The notes beneath the pieces are model-generated. The model was not told the origin of the DNA. It saw only the letters and a program-made list of their open reading frames with translations, and made no database searches. A stretch of 64,000 bases of DNA from Desulfonatronovibrio magnus (GTDB lineage: Bacteria > Desulfobacterota > Desulfovibrionia > Desulfovibrionales > Desulfonatronovibrionaceae): contig NZ_JYNP01000005.1 in assembly GCF_000934755.1 (NCBI RefSeq), positions 124,001 to 188,000 of the forward strand. The letters run 5' to 3'. Below, one piece after another: positions 53,046 through 62,367 of the stretch; positions within the stretch are counted from its first letter, which is position 1; every line of letters begins with the position of its first letter. The position numbers were made by a program, and so were the translations under genes.

Positions 53046-53424
53046 GGTGATTTCTCCATTTAAGTAAGCTTCTAATAACTAAAGCCAAATTAGTAATAAA
53101 TTCAAAGCATTATGATTGTACCATACAGATTGCTTCGGTCGCTTAGGCTCACTTGTGGGTGATGGGTGACAGGTTTTCAGCAACCACTTCCCTGACATCT
53201 CAGGTGTCATTGCGAGCGAGTCTTCGAGCGCGGCAATCTCTAACGTGCTAAGGCTGATTTTTAGTTACTCACAAGTTCGGTCCCGGGCCGCCCGGGGGAG
53301 GAGCTTCTAACTAAAATAATGTGTCGCTGAAGTGTTACAAAAGAATATATTGACTTTTCAGCAACGCGTAATGCTTCCTCAGGCCACCGGTGCTGGAAAT
53401 CAGTATTTTTTGGGGTTTAACAGG
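53046..53424. other. Intergenic region with repeats inside the Anbu cluster
   Basis: No gene is present. The left part is AT-rich and should hold the Anbu promoter on the minus strand. The inverted-repeat copy fills 53121-53308. A MITE-B right end, TTGACTTTTCAGCAACGCGTAATGCTT, follows at 53350-53376 (its first 12 bases match 1689-1700). Confidence 0.6.
53121..53308. repeat. Inverted repeat IR, left copy
   Basis: This block is closely similar, in inverted orientation, to 56545-56724. Shared landmarks are CCATACAGATTGCTTC, CAGCAACCAC, TCAGGTGTCATTGCGAGCGA, TCTTCGAGCGCGGCAATC, GCTAAGGCTGATT and a GC-rich end near GGTCCCGG. The CATTGCGAGCGA..GGCAATC core belongs to a class of repeats widespread in bacterial intergenic DNA. 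Confidence 0.88.
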
Positions 53425-54399
53425 TTATTGCTGCTGGTTAGTCTCAATGGCTGGCAGCCTTGAAAAAAAAGTTTCAAAAATTGCCTTGCCAAGTACGTTG
53501 AGCCTCATTTGCAGATCATCAATAAACTCATGCAGACCCTGTTCGAATATTTCATCAATGGTATGGTAGGAAAGCCCGGCACATATCTGACCAAGTTGCA
53601 GTTCGGCAGGGTTAGTGAAGTAACCAATGCGGGTACCGGTGATATCATGAAGGCAGTGCTGGGCTTCTGTCAGGCAGTACAGGACGGAGCGGGGAAATTC
53701 GTGGTCCAGAATCATAAACTCAGCTACCTTTTCTGGCAAGATCCGGCCATGCGTATGGCGAAACGCCTGAAATCCGCCGATGGCCTTGAGCAGGGCCGTC
53801 CATTGGACAGTATCTAATGTTGTTCCCACATGGTTGATGGTGGGCAGCAGCATGAAATACTTTACATCAAGTATTCTGGATGTTTTGTCTGCCCGCTCTA
53901 ACAGTCTGCCCATACGAAAAAAGCGCCATGCTTCATCATGGCCCATTATGTCCGAGGCTATGCCTCCAATGGTCAGGTTGCGCCATTTGACTTCGGCACA
54001 AAAAGTGTCAGGCTGCTTAAGGATCAGCTTGGGATCTCTACAGGCATCCTGAACATAATGATAGAAAACATTAATTGCTTCCCACATTTCTGTGGGAATA
54101 ATATCCCTGATGCACATTGCGTTATGTCTGGCCATTCTGAGGCAGGAGAGGATTGAGTTGGGATTATTATCATCTGCAGTCAGAAAGTAGATGACATTTT
54201 CCTTGTTTTCATCAGCATACCTGGTTTCGAAAAAGTTTTTATCTCCAGTAGTGATGACCAGTGGTTTCCATTGTTCTCCGTATTGACCAGGTACATCAAG
54301 AGTCATATGCCAGTTGACGTCCAGAAATCTTGCGATATTTCCTGTTCTTTCAAGGTATCTGCTCATCCAGAACACAGCATCAGCATCAGTGCTTAACAT
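53425..54399 (-). CDS. Alpha-E domain protein (DUF403)
   Basis: The 324-residue all-helical protein begins LSTDADAVFWMSRYLERTGNIARFLDVN, the hallmark of the alpha-E family. Further motifs are MGHDEAWRFFRMGRLLERADKTSRILDVKYF and EFPRSVLYCL. The biochemical role is unknown. It is genetically tied to circularly permuted ATP-grasp and transglutaminase genes. AAGGAC precedes the ATG, and the gene follows the ATP-grasp gene by 24 bases on the minus strand, forming a two-gene operon. Confidence 0.92.
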   Translation of the reverse strand: MLSTDADAVFWMSRYLERTGNIARFLDVNWHMTLDVPGQYGEQWKPLVITTGDKNFFETRYADENKENVIYFLTADDNNPNSILSCLRMARHNAMCIRDIIPTEMWEAINVFYHYVQDACRDPKLILKQPDTFCAEVKWRNLTIGGIASDIMGHDEAWRFFRMGRLLERADKTSRILDVKYFMLLPTINHVGTTLDTVQWTALLKAIGGFQAFRHTHGRILPEKVAEFMILDHEFPRSVLYCLTEAQHCLHDITGTRIGYFTNPAELQLGQICAGLSYHTIDEIFEQGLHEFIDDLQMRLNVLGKAIFETFFSRLPAIETNQQQ

Positions 54400-54423
54400 A
54401 AAGACTTGTCCTTTTTTGGAAAA

Positions 54424-55869
54424 TTATTGACTTAAAACCCATGTATCTTTGCTCCCGCCACCCTGGGATGAGTTGACAACGAGAGATCCTTTTTTCAGGG
54501 CTACTCTGGTCAAGCCGCCCGGAATAACCTCAATATCCTGCCCATAAAGAACATAGGGCCTGAAATCTACATGTCTGCCCTCGAAATGGTCTTCAACAAT
54601 CACCGGACACCGAGACAGGGATATGGTGGGCTGGGCAATGTAATTACGCGGATCAGAGCGGATTTTGGAGGCAAATTCCTGCTGTTCCTTTTTTGTGGAG
54701 GCCGGGCCGACTAACATGCCATACCCTCCGGATTCGTTGGCAGCTTTGACTACCAGCTTGTCTAAATTTTCAAGAACATGATCAAGCTGGCTTTTTTCTC
54801 TGCAGATATAGGTTGGTATATTGGGAATTATGGGGTCTTCACCAAGGTAATATTTTATGATGTCCGGAACATAGGCATACACTGCCTTATCGTCAGCTAC
54901 ACCTGTACCCGGAGCGTTAGCCAGTGCCACATTGCCCTTTTTGTACACTTCCATAATCCCTGGCACGCCAAGCAGGGAATCCTTGCGAAAAACTTTTGGG
55001 TCTAGAAAGTCTTCACCAATACGCCGATAAATTACATCTACTCTGATGAGTCCCTTAGTGGTGCGCATATAAACCAGGCCATCATTCACTACAAGGTCTT
55101 TGCCTTCAACCAGTGTTGCTCCTGTCTGCTGAGCCAGGTATGAGTGTTCGTAATAGGCAGAGTTGAATACCCCTGGTGTAAGTAAAACAACATTGGGTGC
55201 AGGATTTGCCTGTGGAGCAATGGCATGGAGCATGTCCAGCAAAAGAGAAGGATAGTTGTCTACTGACTTGACATTTGACTCGCTAAAGGCCTGGGAAAAG
55301 GTTTTTTTCAGGATCTGCCGGTTGGCAAGTACATAAGACACCCCGGAAGGCGACCTAAGATTATCTTCCAGAACATGAAACAGGCCGTGCTCATCGCGAA
55401 CCAGGTCAGTTCCAGTGATGTGCGACCATACGCCACGCGGCGGGTTAAGGCCCATGCATTCGGGAAAATAAGCAGCTGATGAATCAATAATATCAGCAGG
55501 AACTGCCTTGTCCCTGATTATTTTCCGGTCATGATAGATATCATCAAGGAAAAGATTCAGAGCATAGATTCTCTGTTTAAGGCCATTTTCCAAGACTTGC
55601 CATTCATCGCTTCCAATTACCCTGGGAATAATATCAAAAGGAAATATTTTTTCTGTCCCTTGAGTGTCTCCGTAAACAGCAAAGGTGATGCCGAGGTCAA
55701 AAAATGCCTTTTCAGCAGCGGCCTGTCTGGCAAGAATATCCTGTTTAGACAGAGTTGAAAGCTTGTCCAGCAGAAGAGTTGTGCCAGGCCTGGGCTGCCC
55801 TGAAGCCTGGAACATTTCGTCGTAAAACGGTCCGATATCATAATCATCAATATTAAAACTGGAACTCAT
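54424..55869 (-). CDS. Circularly permuted ATP-grasp protein
   Basis: The 481-residue protein belongs to the CP-ATP-grasp family (DUF404/407). Recognisable stretches are FYDEMFQASGQPRPG near the N-terminus, FPFDIIPRVI, GVWSHITGTDLVRDEHGLFHVLEDN, and late KAANESGGYGMLVGP and FEGRHVDFRPYVLYG with the ATP/Mg-binding residues. The family is predicted to form amide bonds between amino acids or to peptides. AAGGA lies 5 bases before the ATG. It leads the minus-strand pair with alpha-E. Confidence 0.93.
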   Translation of the reverse strand: MSSSFNIDDYDIGPFYDEMFQASGQPRPGTTLLLDKLSTLSKQDILARQAAAEKAFFDLGITFAVYGDTQGTEKIFPFDIIPRVIGSDEWQVLENGLKQRIYALNLFLDDIYHDRKIIRDKAVPADIIDSSAAYFPECMGLNPPRGVWSHITGTDLVRDEHGLFHVLEDNLRSPSGVSYVLANRQILKKTFSQAFSESNVKSVDNYPSLLLDMLHAIAPQANPAPNVVLLTPGVFNSAYYEHSYLAQQTGATLVEGKDLVVNDGLVYMRTTKGLIRVDVIYRRIGEDFLDPKVFRKDSLLGVPGIMEVYKKGNVALANAPGTGVADDKAVYAYVPDIIKYYLGEDPIIPNIPTYICREKSQLDHVLENLDKLVVKAANESGGYGMLVGPASTKKEQQEFASKIRSDPRNYIAQPTISLSRCPVIVEDHFEGRHVDFRPYVLYGQDIEVIPGGLTRVALKKGSLVVNSSQGGGSKDTWVLSQ

Positions 55870-56004
55870 AAAAATCCTTGGCTAAAAGTTATATTCTCGG
55901 GAACTCTCCAGATAAAAGTTCTCAAGCAAATCTTGTATTTACCGAAACTTTCCAGGGTCTTGAATGCCCCTCACACTGGAAAGAACTGATTAAAATAGTA
56001 TTAT

Positions 56005-56036
56005 AAGAACCCGAACAGTTAAATATCCGGGTTCTT
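56005..56036 (-). terminator. Terminator for the coiled-coil gene
   Basis: AAGAACCCG (56005-56013) and CGGGTTCTT (56028-56036) form a perfect 9-bp stem. It lies just past the stop of the minus-strand 96-residue gene and is followed on that strand by TTATAATACT, so termination may be partial. Confidence 0.6.
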
Positions 56037-56049
56037 TGGAGAAGGATGA

Positions 56050-56340
56050 CTATTTGAATCTCTGCCTTGCAGATTGCATTGCCTCGTTCATGGCGTCAAA
56101 AGCCATTTCAGCTCCAGCCTTGAAGTCTTCCCATGCGCCTTCACCGGCTTTCTGCAGCTTATCCAGTTTTTTTCGGGCATCATCCCGGTATGACTTCAAA
56201 GATGCTATCTCATCTTCATACTCCATTCGGGCTTCTGCTTCAGCCTGCTCAGCCTTTGCGCTTAAGCGATCAATCTCAGCATTCCATTCATCAATTTTGC
56301 CTTTGACCTTCTGGACAAAGGCATCCCTTTTCTCACTCAT
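56050..56340 (-). CDS. Small coiled-coil protein
   Basis: The 96-residue protein is highly charged and predicted to be a single long coiled coil (KVKGKIDEWNAEIDRLSAKAEQAEAEARMEYEDEIASL at residues 12-49), with a C-terminal AFDAMNEAMQSARQRFK part. Similar small proteins in sulfate reducers and cyanobacteria are annotated as coiled-coil or stress-related, without proven function. AGGAGG lies 6 bases before the ATG. It is on the same strand as the ATP-grasp pair but separated by a hairpin. Confidence 0.75.
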   Translation of the reverse strand: MSEKRDAFVQKVKGKIDEWNAEIDRLSAKAEQAEAEARMEYEDEIASLKSYRDDARKKLDKLQKAGEGAWEDFKAGAEMAFDAMNEAMQSARQRFK

Positions 56341-56875
56341 TCATAACCTCCTGAATTTTCTTGTCAGATTCCTGGAAACAGTCCGACAGCTGAATTTATA
56401 GCCACTACCCCAAAAAAACTCAACTAATAATTACATATAATCAGAACATAGCTGTTGCGTATTGGCTGACAGATATGTATTGTGAAAGTTATATCACAAT
56501 ACATCAACTGTCTTATTTGCCATCAATTTTGTTTTACTTACATAGAAGCTCCCCACCTGGGCGGACCGGGACCGACCCTGGGAGTAGCTAAGAATCAGCC
56601 TTAGCGCGTTAGGGATTGCCGCGCTCGAAGACTCGCTCGCAATGACACCTGAGCTGTCAGGGATGTGGTTGCTGTAAATCTGTCACCCACGAGGGTGCCT
56701 AAGCGACTGAAGCAATCTGTATGGCTAAACCATAGTGCCCTGATTTTACTACATATACGATTGTAGCTACCTGTAAATTTTTGTCAAAAAAAATAGATCA
56801 AAGATAAATCAGAGACCAAGAAAATATCGATAATATACTATGAAATTATGAATCGCTCAGTTCTGGAGATTATAA
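56341..56875. other. Intergenic region between coiled-coil gene and hybrid kinase
   Basis: This 535-bp gap lies between divergent genes. The left 200 bases are AT-rich with no feature seen. The right IR copy occupies 56545-56724. A possible kinase promoter is TTGTCA (56781-56786), a 16-base spacer and GATAAA (56803-56808). GGAG near 56864 is the ribosome binding site. Confidence 0.5.
56545..56724. repeat. Inverted repeat IR, right copy
   Basis: This is the inverted partner of 53121-53308, alike along nearly its whole length with scattered substitutions. The pair bounds a 3.2-kb segment holding the alpha-E, ATP-grasp and coiled-coil genes. Confidence 0.88.
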
Positions 56876-59800
56876 ATGCTTGCAAGATTGTTTAGAGTTA
56901 CTCTTTTCTATATATTTGTCTCCCTTGCACCAGGTCACATCCTTGCAGGGTTGGAGTTAACCCCGCAGGAAAGACAGTATTTAAATGATCTCGGTGAGGT
57001 GACCATGTGCGTTGATCCGGACTGGGAACCTTATGAGCGTATGGATGCAGATGGTAATTTTACTGGCATTGCTGCTGATCTTGTTTACCTGGTTGCAGAT
57101 CGCCTGAATATTCCCTTTACTATCGTACCAACGGAAGACTGGCCTGAAACTCTGATGGTTTCCAGGCAGGGCGGCTGCATGCTTTTACCCTTCCTGAATC
57201 AGACTGCAGAGCGAGAAGAATGGCTGATTTTTACAGAGCCTCTTTTTGTTGACCCCAATGTTTTTGTAACCAGAAATGAACATCCTTATATCTCCGATCC
57301 AGCTGAGCTTGTTGACCGGACAGTAGTTCTGCCACATGGAACCTCCATGGAGGAATTTTTGCGCAGGGACTACCCCAACCTGAATATTATCACTGTAGAA
57401 ACTGAAGCCGAATGTTATCAGATGGTCTCCTCTGGAGAAGCTGACATGACCCTTCGTTCCCTGACCATAGCAGCTTACACCATTCGCAGGGATGGATGGT
57501 TTAACCTGAAAATTGCAGGTCAGCCTCCCGGGGAGCACTATATCAATCGTCTGCGCATGGGGGTGCTCAAACATAAAACAGAGCTCAGGGATATTCTGAG
57601 CAAGGCCATTGTCACCATAACCCCCCGGGAGAGGGACAGAATAGTCAATGAACATGTAAACATTACTGTGGAAACACCTTTTGACTATACAGTTCTGTAT
57701 AAATATGCTTTCGGTGCTTTTCTGCTGCTAATCTTTGGAATAGCATGGAATCTGCGCTTGAAGAAACTGAATCAGGAAAAAAAGATACTGCTTGATAATA
57801 TTCAGATTCAGATCTGGCATCTGACCAATGAGCATACTTATGGTGCTGTCAACAAGGCGCATGCTGATTTTTACGGTCTTGACTCCAAAGCGCTTGCTTA
57901 CAAGAATATGTATGATGTTATCCCTGAAGATGTGGTGAGCAAGGTTTTAGAAACCAACAGAAAAGTTTTTGAGACTGGTGAGCCCGTACATGCGGAAGAA
58001 TGGTTCAAGGATCAGTATGGCCGTACAAGATATTTTTCCGTTTATAAAGCTCCCATCAAACGCAAGGATGGAGAGGTGGACTATGTGGTCTGCTCGGCTC
58101 AAGATATTACTGAAAGAAGAGAGTTTGAACAGGCCCTGCAGGAGTCGGAAGAAAAGCTTCGCTCTTTTTTTGCAGCCATGCAGGATGTTATTCTGGTTAT
58201 AAATAATGAGGGCAGGTATGTAGAGGTCGCCCCCACCGGTCTGAACCTTCTCTATCTGCCCAAGGAAGAGTTGCTTGGTAAAACTTTCAGCGATGTTCTG
58301 CCTGCAGAGGCAGCGGTTGAGTTCTATAATATAGTAAGATCGGTTCTTGCAGATGGCAATCCGCAAACTCTTGATTACAACATGGAAATAGAGGGGAAAT
58401 TACACTGGTTTGCAGCCAAAGTCTTTAAGTATAAACACGATCAGGTACTCTGGGTGGCCCATGACATCACCGAGCGTAAACTCATGGAAGAAAGCCTCAG
58501 AAAAGCTGAAGAACATTACAGGATCCTGATAGATAACAGCCAGAGTATTATTTATGCCTTATCATTGGACGGAGTAGTCAATTTTGTTTCACCCAGCTGG
58601 AAAACACTTTTGGGACATGATCCTGAAGAGATACTGCACAAAGACTTTAAGAACCTGATTCATCCTGATGATCTGGACAAGTGTCAAAAACACATGCAGA
58701 AGACTTTAACCATGAAAAAGGCTGTTGATGGTCAGGAATACCGGGTTTTTCACAAAGACGGATCCATTCGCTGGCATCGTTCCGTAATTACCCCTGTATT
58801 TGATGATGCCCGAAAACTTTTATACTTTGTAGGCAATGCAGTTGATTTTACTGAGCGTAAAACAGCAGAAAAGGAGCTGATTAAAAGTAATGAAGAGTTG
58901 AGAAAGGCCACCAGGCTTGCTAATGAAATGGCTCATGCTGCAGATGTGGCTACCCAGGCCAAAAGTGCCTTTCTCGCCAATATGAGCCATGAAATCAGAA
59001 CGCCCATGAACGCGATAATCGGCATGACTCATCTTGTACTGAAGACCGACCTGAGCCCAAAGCAGCGTGATTTCGTGGCAAAGATAGACATGGCTTCCAG
59101 GTCATTAATCGGCATAATTAATGATATTTTAGATTTTTCCAAGATTGAGGCAGGTCATCTGGAGCTTGAAGAGGTACCTTTCCGACTTCAGGATGTTCTT
59201 GACAATGTGCAGTCCATCATGTCCATCAATACTAAGGAAAAGGGTCTTAAACTGACAGTGGAATTAAGCCCGGACCTGCCTGCCGCTTTTGAGGGAGATC
59301 CTCTTCGTCTGGGCCAGGTGCTTATCAATCTTGCAGGTAATGCAGTCAAGTTTACCCATGAGGGAACAATTTCCATAAAGGTTGAGTTGGACCAAACCAG
59401 CAAGCAGATGTCAAAAAAGACTGACTTCAAAACAGGAGATCCTGTAACAATCAGGATTTCTGTCCAGGATACTGGTATAGGCATGAGTTCCGACAAGTTG
59501 AGCCTTCTTTACTCCCCATTCTGGCAGGAGGACAGTTCCACGACCAGAAAATATGGCGGAACCGGACTGGGGCTGTCCATTACCAAGCAGCTGGTGGAAA
59601 TGATGGGCGGGGATGTGTATGTGCAAAGCGAGCCAGGAAAAGGCAGCACCTTTACTTTCACAGTTTTATTAAAGGTTGCAGACCAGGCCAGTGTTTTTGC
59701 TGGGTTAAACTACGGGTTCAGCCGGGAATTGCCTGCAGACGTTGACCTGTCGGGTCTTAAAGGTAAAAAGGTGCTGGTGGTTGATGATAATTTTATGAAC

Positions 59801-60853
59801 AGGGATATTATATATGAGCTTTTGAAGGATCTAAGCATAAAGACCGAATTTGCCCATAATGGCCGGGAGGCTGTGACCAAGGCCATGGATGGCAGCTTTG
59901 ATCTTGTGCTTATGGATATTTCAATGCCGGTCATGGATGGATATGATGCCACCAGGGAGATTAGAAGGATTGAAGCTCAAAGACAAAGGGCTTTAGTTGC
60001 AGATCAGGATGCTGAACAGCCTGAAGTGCCGCGACTGCCAATCCTGGCCATGACAGCCCATGCCCTGGCAGACGATAAGGAAAGAACACTTAAAGCAGGT
60101 ATGGATGAACATCTGACCAAGCCCATTGCACCGACAGCGCTGAAAATAGCACTGATGCGCTGGATCCTGAATATAAACCTTCCAGATATCATGGCAGGTG
60201 CTCAATACGGTACAGAAAAAGATCACGACAGCCTGTGCCTGCATGCTGACTGTCCTGTACTGAATATCGAATTCGCCGTTAGAACCGCAGGTGATAAGCC
60301 TTTGCTGGTAAAAAATCTTTTGCAGAATTTTATCAATGAGTACCAGGAAGTTGTTTCTGAGCTGCAGACCATGGCTGCGAGCAGAGACTTTGAAAGTGCA
60401 CGGATGAGGGTTCACTCTTTAAAAGGCATTGCATCTTCACTGGGCGCTGAAAAGCTGGCCGGGATTGCATCCAGGCTGGAAAAAGAGTTCAACACCGGGG
60501 GAATGGGGTATGATGTATTGATTAAAGAACTTGACCAGAAGCTTCAGGATGTTTTTGAAGCTGCCCCGAAGCATATTGCAGAGTTGGGCAGGCATGAATC
60601 AGACCAGGGGACAGAGGAAACACTATTGTCTGATGAGGAATACAGCGCAAAGCTATACAGGCTGACACAAGGTTTGCGCCATAACAGCATGAACTCCAAA
60701 AAGCTTTTTGCTGAGTTAAAAAAAATAATTTCAGCACAGCTGGGTGAAGAAAAGACCAGTCTGATGGAAGCCCTCCTTGAAGGCTTGCAGTATCAGGAGG
60801 CCCTCAACATTTTGCAGGAACTGGACGGGCTGAAAGACCATGACAAAAAGTAA
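56876..60853 (+). CDS. BvgS-like hybrid sensor histidine kinase
   Basis: The 1325-residue inner-membrane protein starts with a signal segment, then a periplasmic family 3 solute-binding domain (about 30-265, [16 protein letters not shown]), a membrane helix (about 274-291), three PAS-type domains (about 300-415, 420-545, 545-670), and HisKA with His705 in [14 protein letters not shown]. HATPase follows (GTGLGLSI), a receiver with Asp1014 in [11 protein letters not shown], and an HPt domain with His1180 in VHSLKG. The full relay H-D-H needs an outside response regulator, not present here. The ligand is probably an amino acid or small organic acid. The last 14 bases overlap the next gene. Confidence 0.94.
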   Translation: MLARLFRVTLFYIFVSLAPGHILAGLELTPQERQYLNDLGEVTMCVDPDWEPYERMDADGNFTGIAADLVYLVADRLNIPFTIVPTEDWPETLMVSRQGGCMLLPFLNQTAEREEWLIFTEPLFVDPNVFVTRNEHPYISDPAELVDRTVVLPHGTSMEEFLRRDYPNLNIITVETEAECYQMVSSGEADMTLRSLTIAAYTIRRDGWFNLKIAGQPPGEHYINRLRMGVLKHKTELRDILSKAIVTITPRERDRIVNEHVNITVETPFDYTVLYKYAFGAFLLLIFGIAWNLRLKKLNQEKKILLDNIQIQIWHLTNEHTYGAVNKAHADFYGLDSKALAYKNMYDVIPEDVVSKVLETNRKVFETGEPVHAEEWFKDQYGRTRYFSVYKAPIKRKDGEVDYVVCSAQDITERREFEQALQESEEKLRSFFAAMQDVILVINNEGRYVEVAPTGLNLLYLPKEELLGKTFSDVLPAEAAVEFYNIVRSVLADGNPQTLDYNMEIEGKLHWFAAKVFKYKHDQVLWVAHDITERKLMEESLRKAEEHYRILIDNSQSIIYALSLDGVVNFVSPSWKTLLGHDPEEILHKDFKNLIHPDDLDKCQKHMQKTLTMKKAVDGQEYRVFHKDGSIRWHRSVITPVFDDARKLLYFVGNAVDFTERKTAEKELIKSNEELRKATRLANEMAHAADVATQAKSAFLANMSHEIRTPMNAIIGMTHLVLKTDLSPKQRDFVAKIDMASRSLIGIINDILDFSKIEAGHLELEEVPFRLQDVLDNVQSIMSINTKEKGLKLTVELSPDLPAAFEGDPLRLGQVLINLAGNAVKFTHEGTISIKVELDQTSKQMSKKTDFKTGDPVTIRISVQDTGIGMSSDKLSLLYSPFWQEDSSTTRKYGGTGLGLSITKQLVEMMGGDVYVQSEPGKGSTFTFTVLLKVADQASVFAGLNYGFSRELPADVDLSGLKGKKVLVVDDNFMNRDIIYELLKDLSIKTEFAHNGREAVTKAMDGSFDLVLMDISMPVMDGYDATREIRRIEAQRQRALVADQDAEQPEVPRLPILAMTAHALADDKERTLKAGMDEHLTKPIAPTALKIALMRWILNINLPDIMAGAQYGTEKDHDSLCLHADCPVLNIEFAVRTAGDKPLLVKNLLQNFINEYQEVVSELQTMAASRDFESARMRVHSLKGIASSLGAEKLAGIASRLEKEFNTGGMGYDVLIKELDQKLQDVFEAAPKHIAELGRHESDQGTEETLLSDEEYSAKLYRLTQGLRHNSMNSKKLFAELKKIISAQLGEEKTSLMEALLEGLQYQEALNILQELDGLKDHDKK

Positions 60854-61424
60854 TCAGGAGAAAAAGATAATTTACTGGTTAGACAAAGATATGCGCATTA
60901 CTGCTGTAAGTGGTCCCTGGGATGAGTTTGCCATTGAGAATAATGGACGCAACGTAGTGGAGCCGGATGTTAAGGGCAGGCCTATCTGGCATTTTATCAA
61001 AGGCAATACCACCAGAATGTGGGTGGACACATTGATCAAGCTCGCCATGGTTACCGGTAAAGTTGTGGAAAGGCCTTATCGCTGTGATTCTCCTGAAATG
61101 AAAAGGTATATGTCCATGAAGATTGTACCAGAAGAAAGCGGGGCATTCAGGATGGAACATACCGTATTGTTTACAGAAAAGCGCAGCCATAATGTTCACT
61201 TTAACTATTCTGAAAATCAGACTCTGCAATTGAAGCAAAGGTGCAGTTCCTGTGGACGGCTAAGGACTCAGGACAGCTGGGAAGAGGCTGAGTATCTGAG
61301 CCCTCCGGGTGAGGGAACATTAGAAAAGACTTACACAGTGATTTATACCATGTGTCCGGATTGTCTGGAAAATATATCCAAAAGGAGATTTTATGGACAG
61401 GCAGCAGATAAAGCAGATATTTGA
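60840..61424 (+). CDS. PAS-like protein with C-terminal zinc ribbon
   Basis: The 194-residue soluble protein has an N-terminal PAS-like region (about 10-115, IYWLDKDMRITAVSGPWDEFA, then KGRPIWHFIKGNTTRMW). Its C-terminal C-x-x-C pair (CSSCGRLRT) and second pair (CPDC) are likely to hold zinc. Its ATG overlaps the hybrid kinase end, so it is very probably co-expressed and may modulate or report for that kinase. I do not know a named family for the combination. Confidence 0.7.
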   Translation: MTKSNQEKKIIYWLDKDMRITAVSGPWDEFAIENNGRNVVEPDVKGRPIWHFIKGNTTRMWVDTLIKLAMVTGKVVERPYRCDSPEMKRYMSMKIVPEESGAFRMEHTVLFTEKRSHNVHFNYSENQTLQLKQRCSSCGRLRTQDSWEEAEYLSPPGEGTLEKTYTVIYTMCPDCLENISKRRFYGQAADKADI

Positions 61425-61692
61425 AGATTTTTTTCAAAAGTACAAAAAAACAGAAGGAGATGACAATACTTATACCGCTTTCTGGTCAGACAGGTCTTCC
61501 AATGGATCTGCAGAAATAGCCATGGTGCGTTGCCCTGCTGACACCACTTTTAAATTTTTCGTCAATGGTAAAAAGGTTAATGAAGTTAAGGAGTGGGAGA
61601 GCTTTTTCCCTGCATTAAAAAATTTTGCAGCTGATCACAGCGATGTTTTTGACAAAGAACATTTTTTTGCAGGCATGCAGGAAATGATCTGA
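61393..61692 (+). CDS. Small protein of unknown function
   Basis: The 99-residue protein starts 32 bases inside the end of the PAS/zinc gene, with AAAAGGAG before the ATG. It has an amphipathic N-terminal helix (QQIKQIFEDFFQKYKK) and a beta-rich middle with one Cys (MVRCPADTTFKFFVNGKKV). No family was recognised. Overlap with its upstream partner suggests a three-gene unit with the hybrid kinase. Confidence 0.65.
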   Translation: MDRQQIKQIFEDFFQKYKKTEGDDNTYTAFWSDRSSNGSAEIAMVRCPADTTFKFFVNGKKVNEVKEWESFFPALKNFAADHSDVFDKEHFFAGMQEMI

Positions 61693-61698
61693 AGGACA

Positions 61699-62217
61699 CT
61701 ACCGGGTCAATAGTAAGGTAATATCAACGCGCTGTGGATTGTCCACTCTTTTATTGATATTGCCCGATACTAACTCCAGGCCAGCCTGGTTCTGGAAGCT
61801 GTCAAACAAAGAGATCATTTGAGGCAGATTGAGGTTCTCAACGAGTATGCGAACCCCTTCACGCCCTCCTGGAGTTGAAGCCGGGCGGACAGAAGTCAGG
61901 TTGGGCTCAAGGTTGATGTCTCTGACAGCCTGCTGGACTGCTGCAAAAGGAGATACGTTACGATAGCGGTCTGTGGATCTGTCTCCGGACAACTGGGCCT
62001 CTAACCCGGCTGTCAGAGGAAGAGCTCTGTTGTATTGATAGACTACCTGTTCTTTACGTTCCTGGCTGCTTTGAGATGCTGAGTCAATCCATGACCAGAT
62101 CAACAGAGGTAAAAGGAATGACAGGCCCATCAACATCCAGGCAGCCCTTTTCTGCTGGGCAGGGGACATGACGCGGCTGAAATTCATATTGTTCAGCAGG
62201 CTGGTAATTTTGATCAT
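61699..62217 (-). CDS. gspM: Type II secretion protein GspM-like
   Basis: The 172-residue protein has one membrane helix near the N-terminus (about 27-45, AAWMLMGLSFLLPLLIWSW) and a periplasmic ferredoxin-like domain, as in GspM, which helps GspL hold the secretion ATPase at the inner membrane. Sequence similarity in this family is low, so the call leans on the gspK-gspL-gspM order. AGGAA lies just before the ATG at 62217. A 150-base gap upstream contains a MITE-A-like end (GTAATAATTTAGC at 62354). Confidence 0.72.
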   Translation of the reverse strand: MIKITSLLNNMNFSRVMSPAQQKRAAWMLMGLSFLLPLLIWSWIDSASQSSQERKEQVVYQYNRALPLTAGLEAQLSGDRSTDRYRNVSPFAAVQQAVRDINLEPNLTSVRPASTPGGREGVRILVENLNLPQMISLFDSFQNQAGLELVSGNINKRVDNPQRVDITLLLTR

Positions 62218-62367
62218 TTTTTCCTGTCTTGTAGCGCTACAGCGATATTTTGTTTAAATAATTGCCTCGTCCATGGGGGCACGCACTTTTGCCGACCTTA
62301 AGCAGAAAAAATAGCCAGTCCCCTCCCAACATAAATAAATCGTTGCTGCAGTGGTAATAATTTAGCA

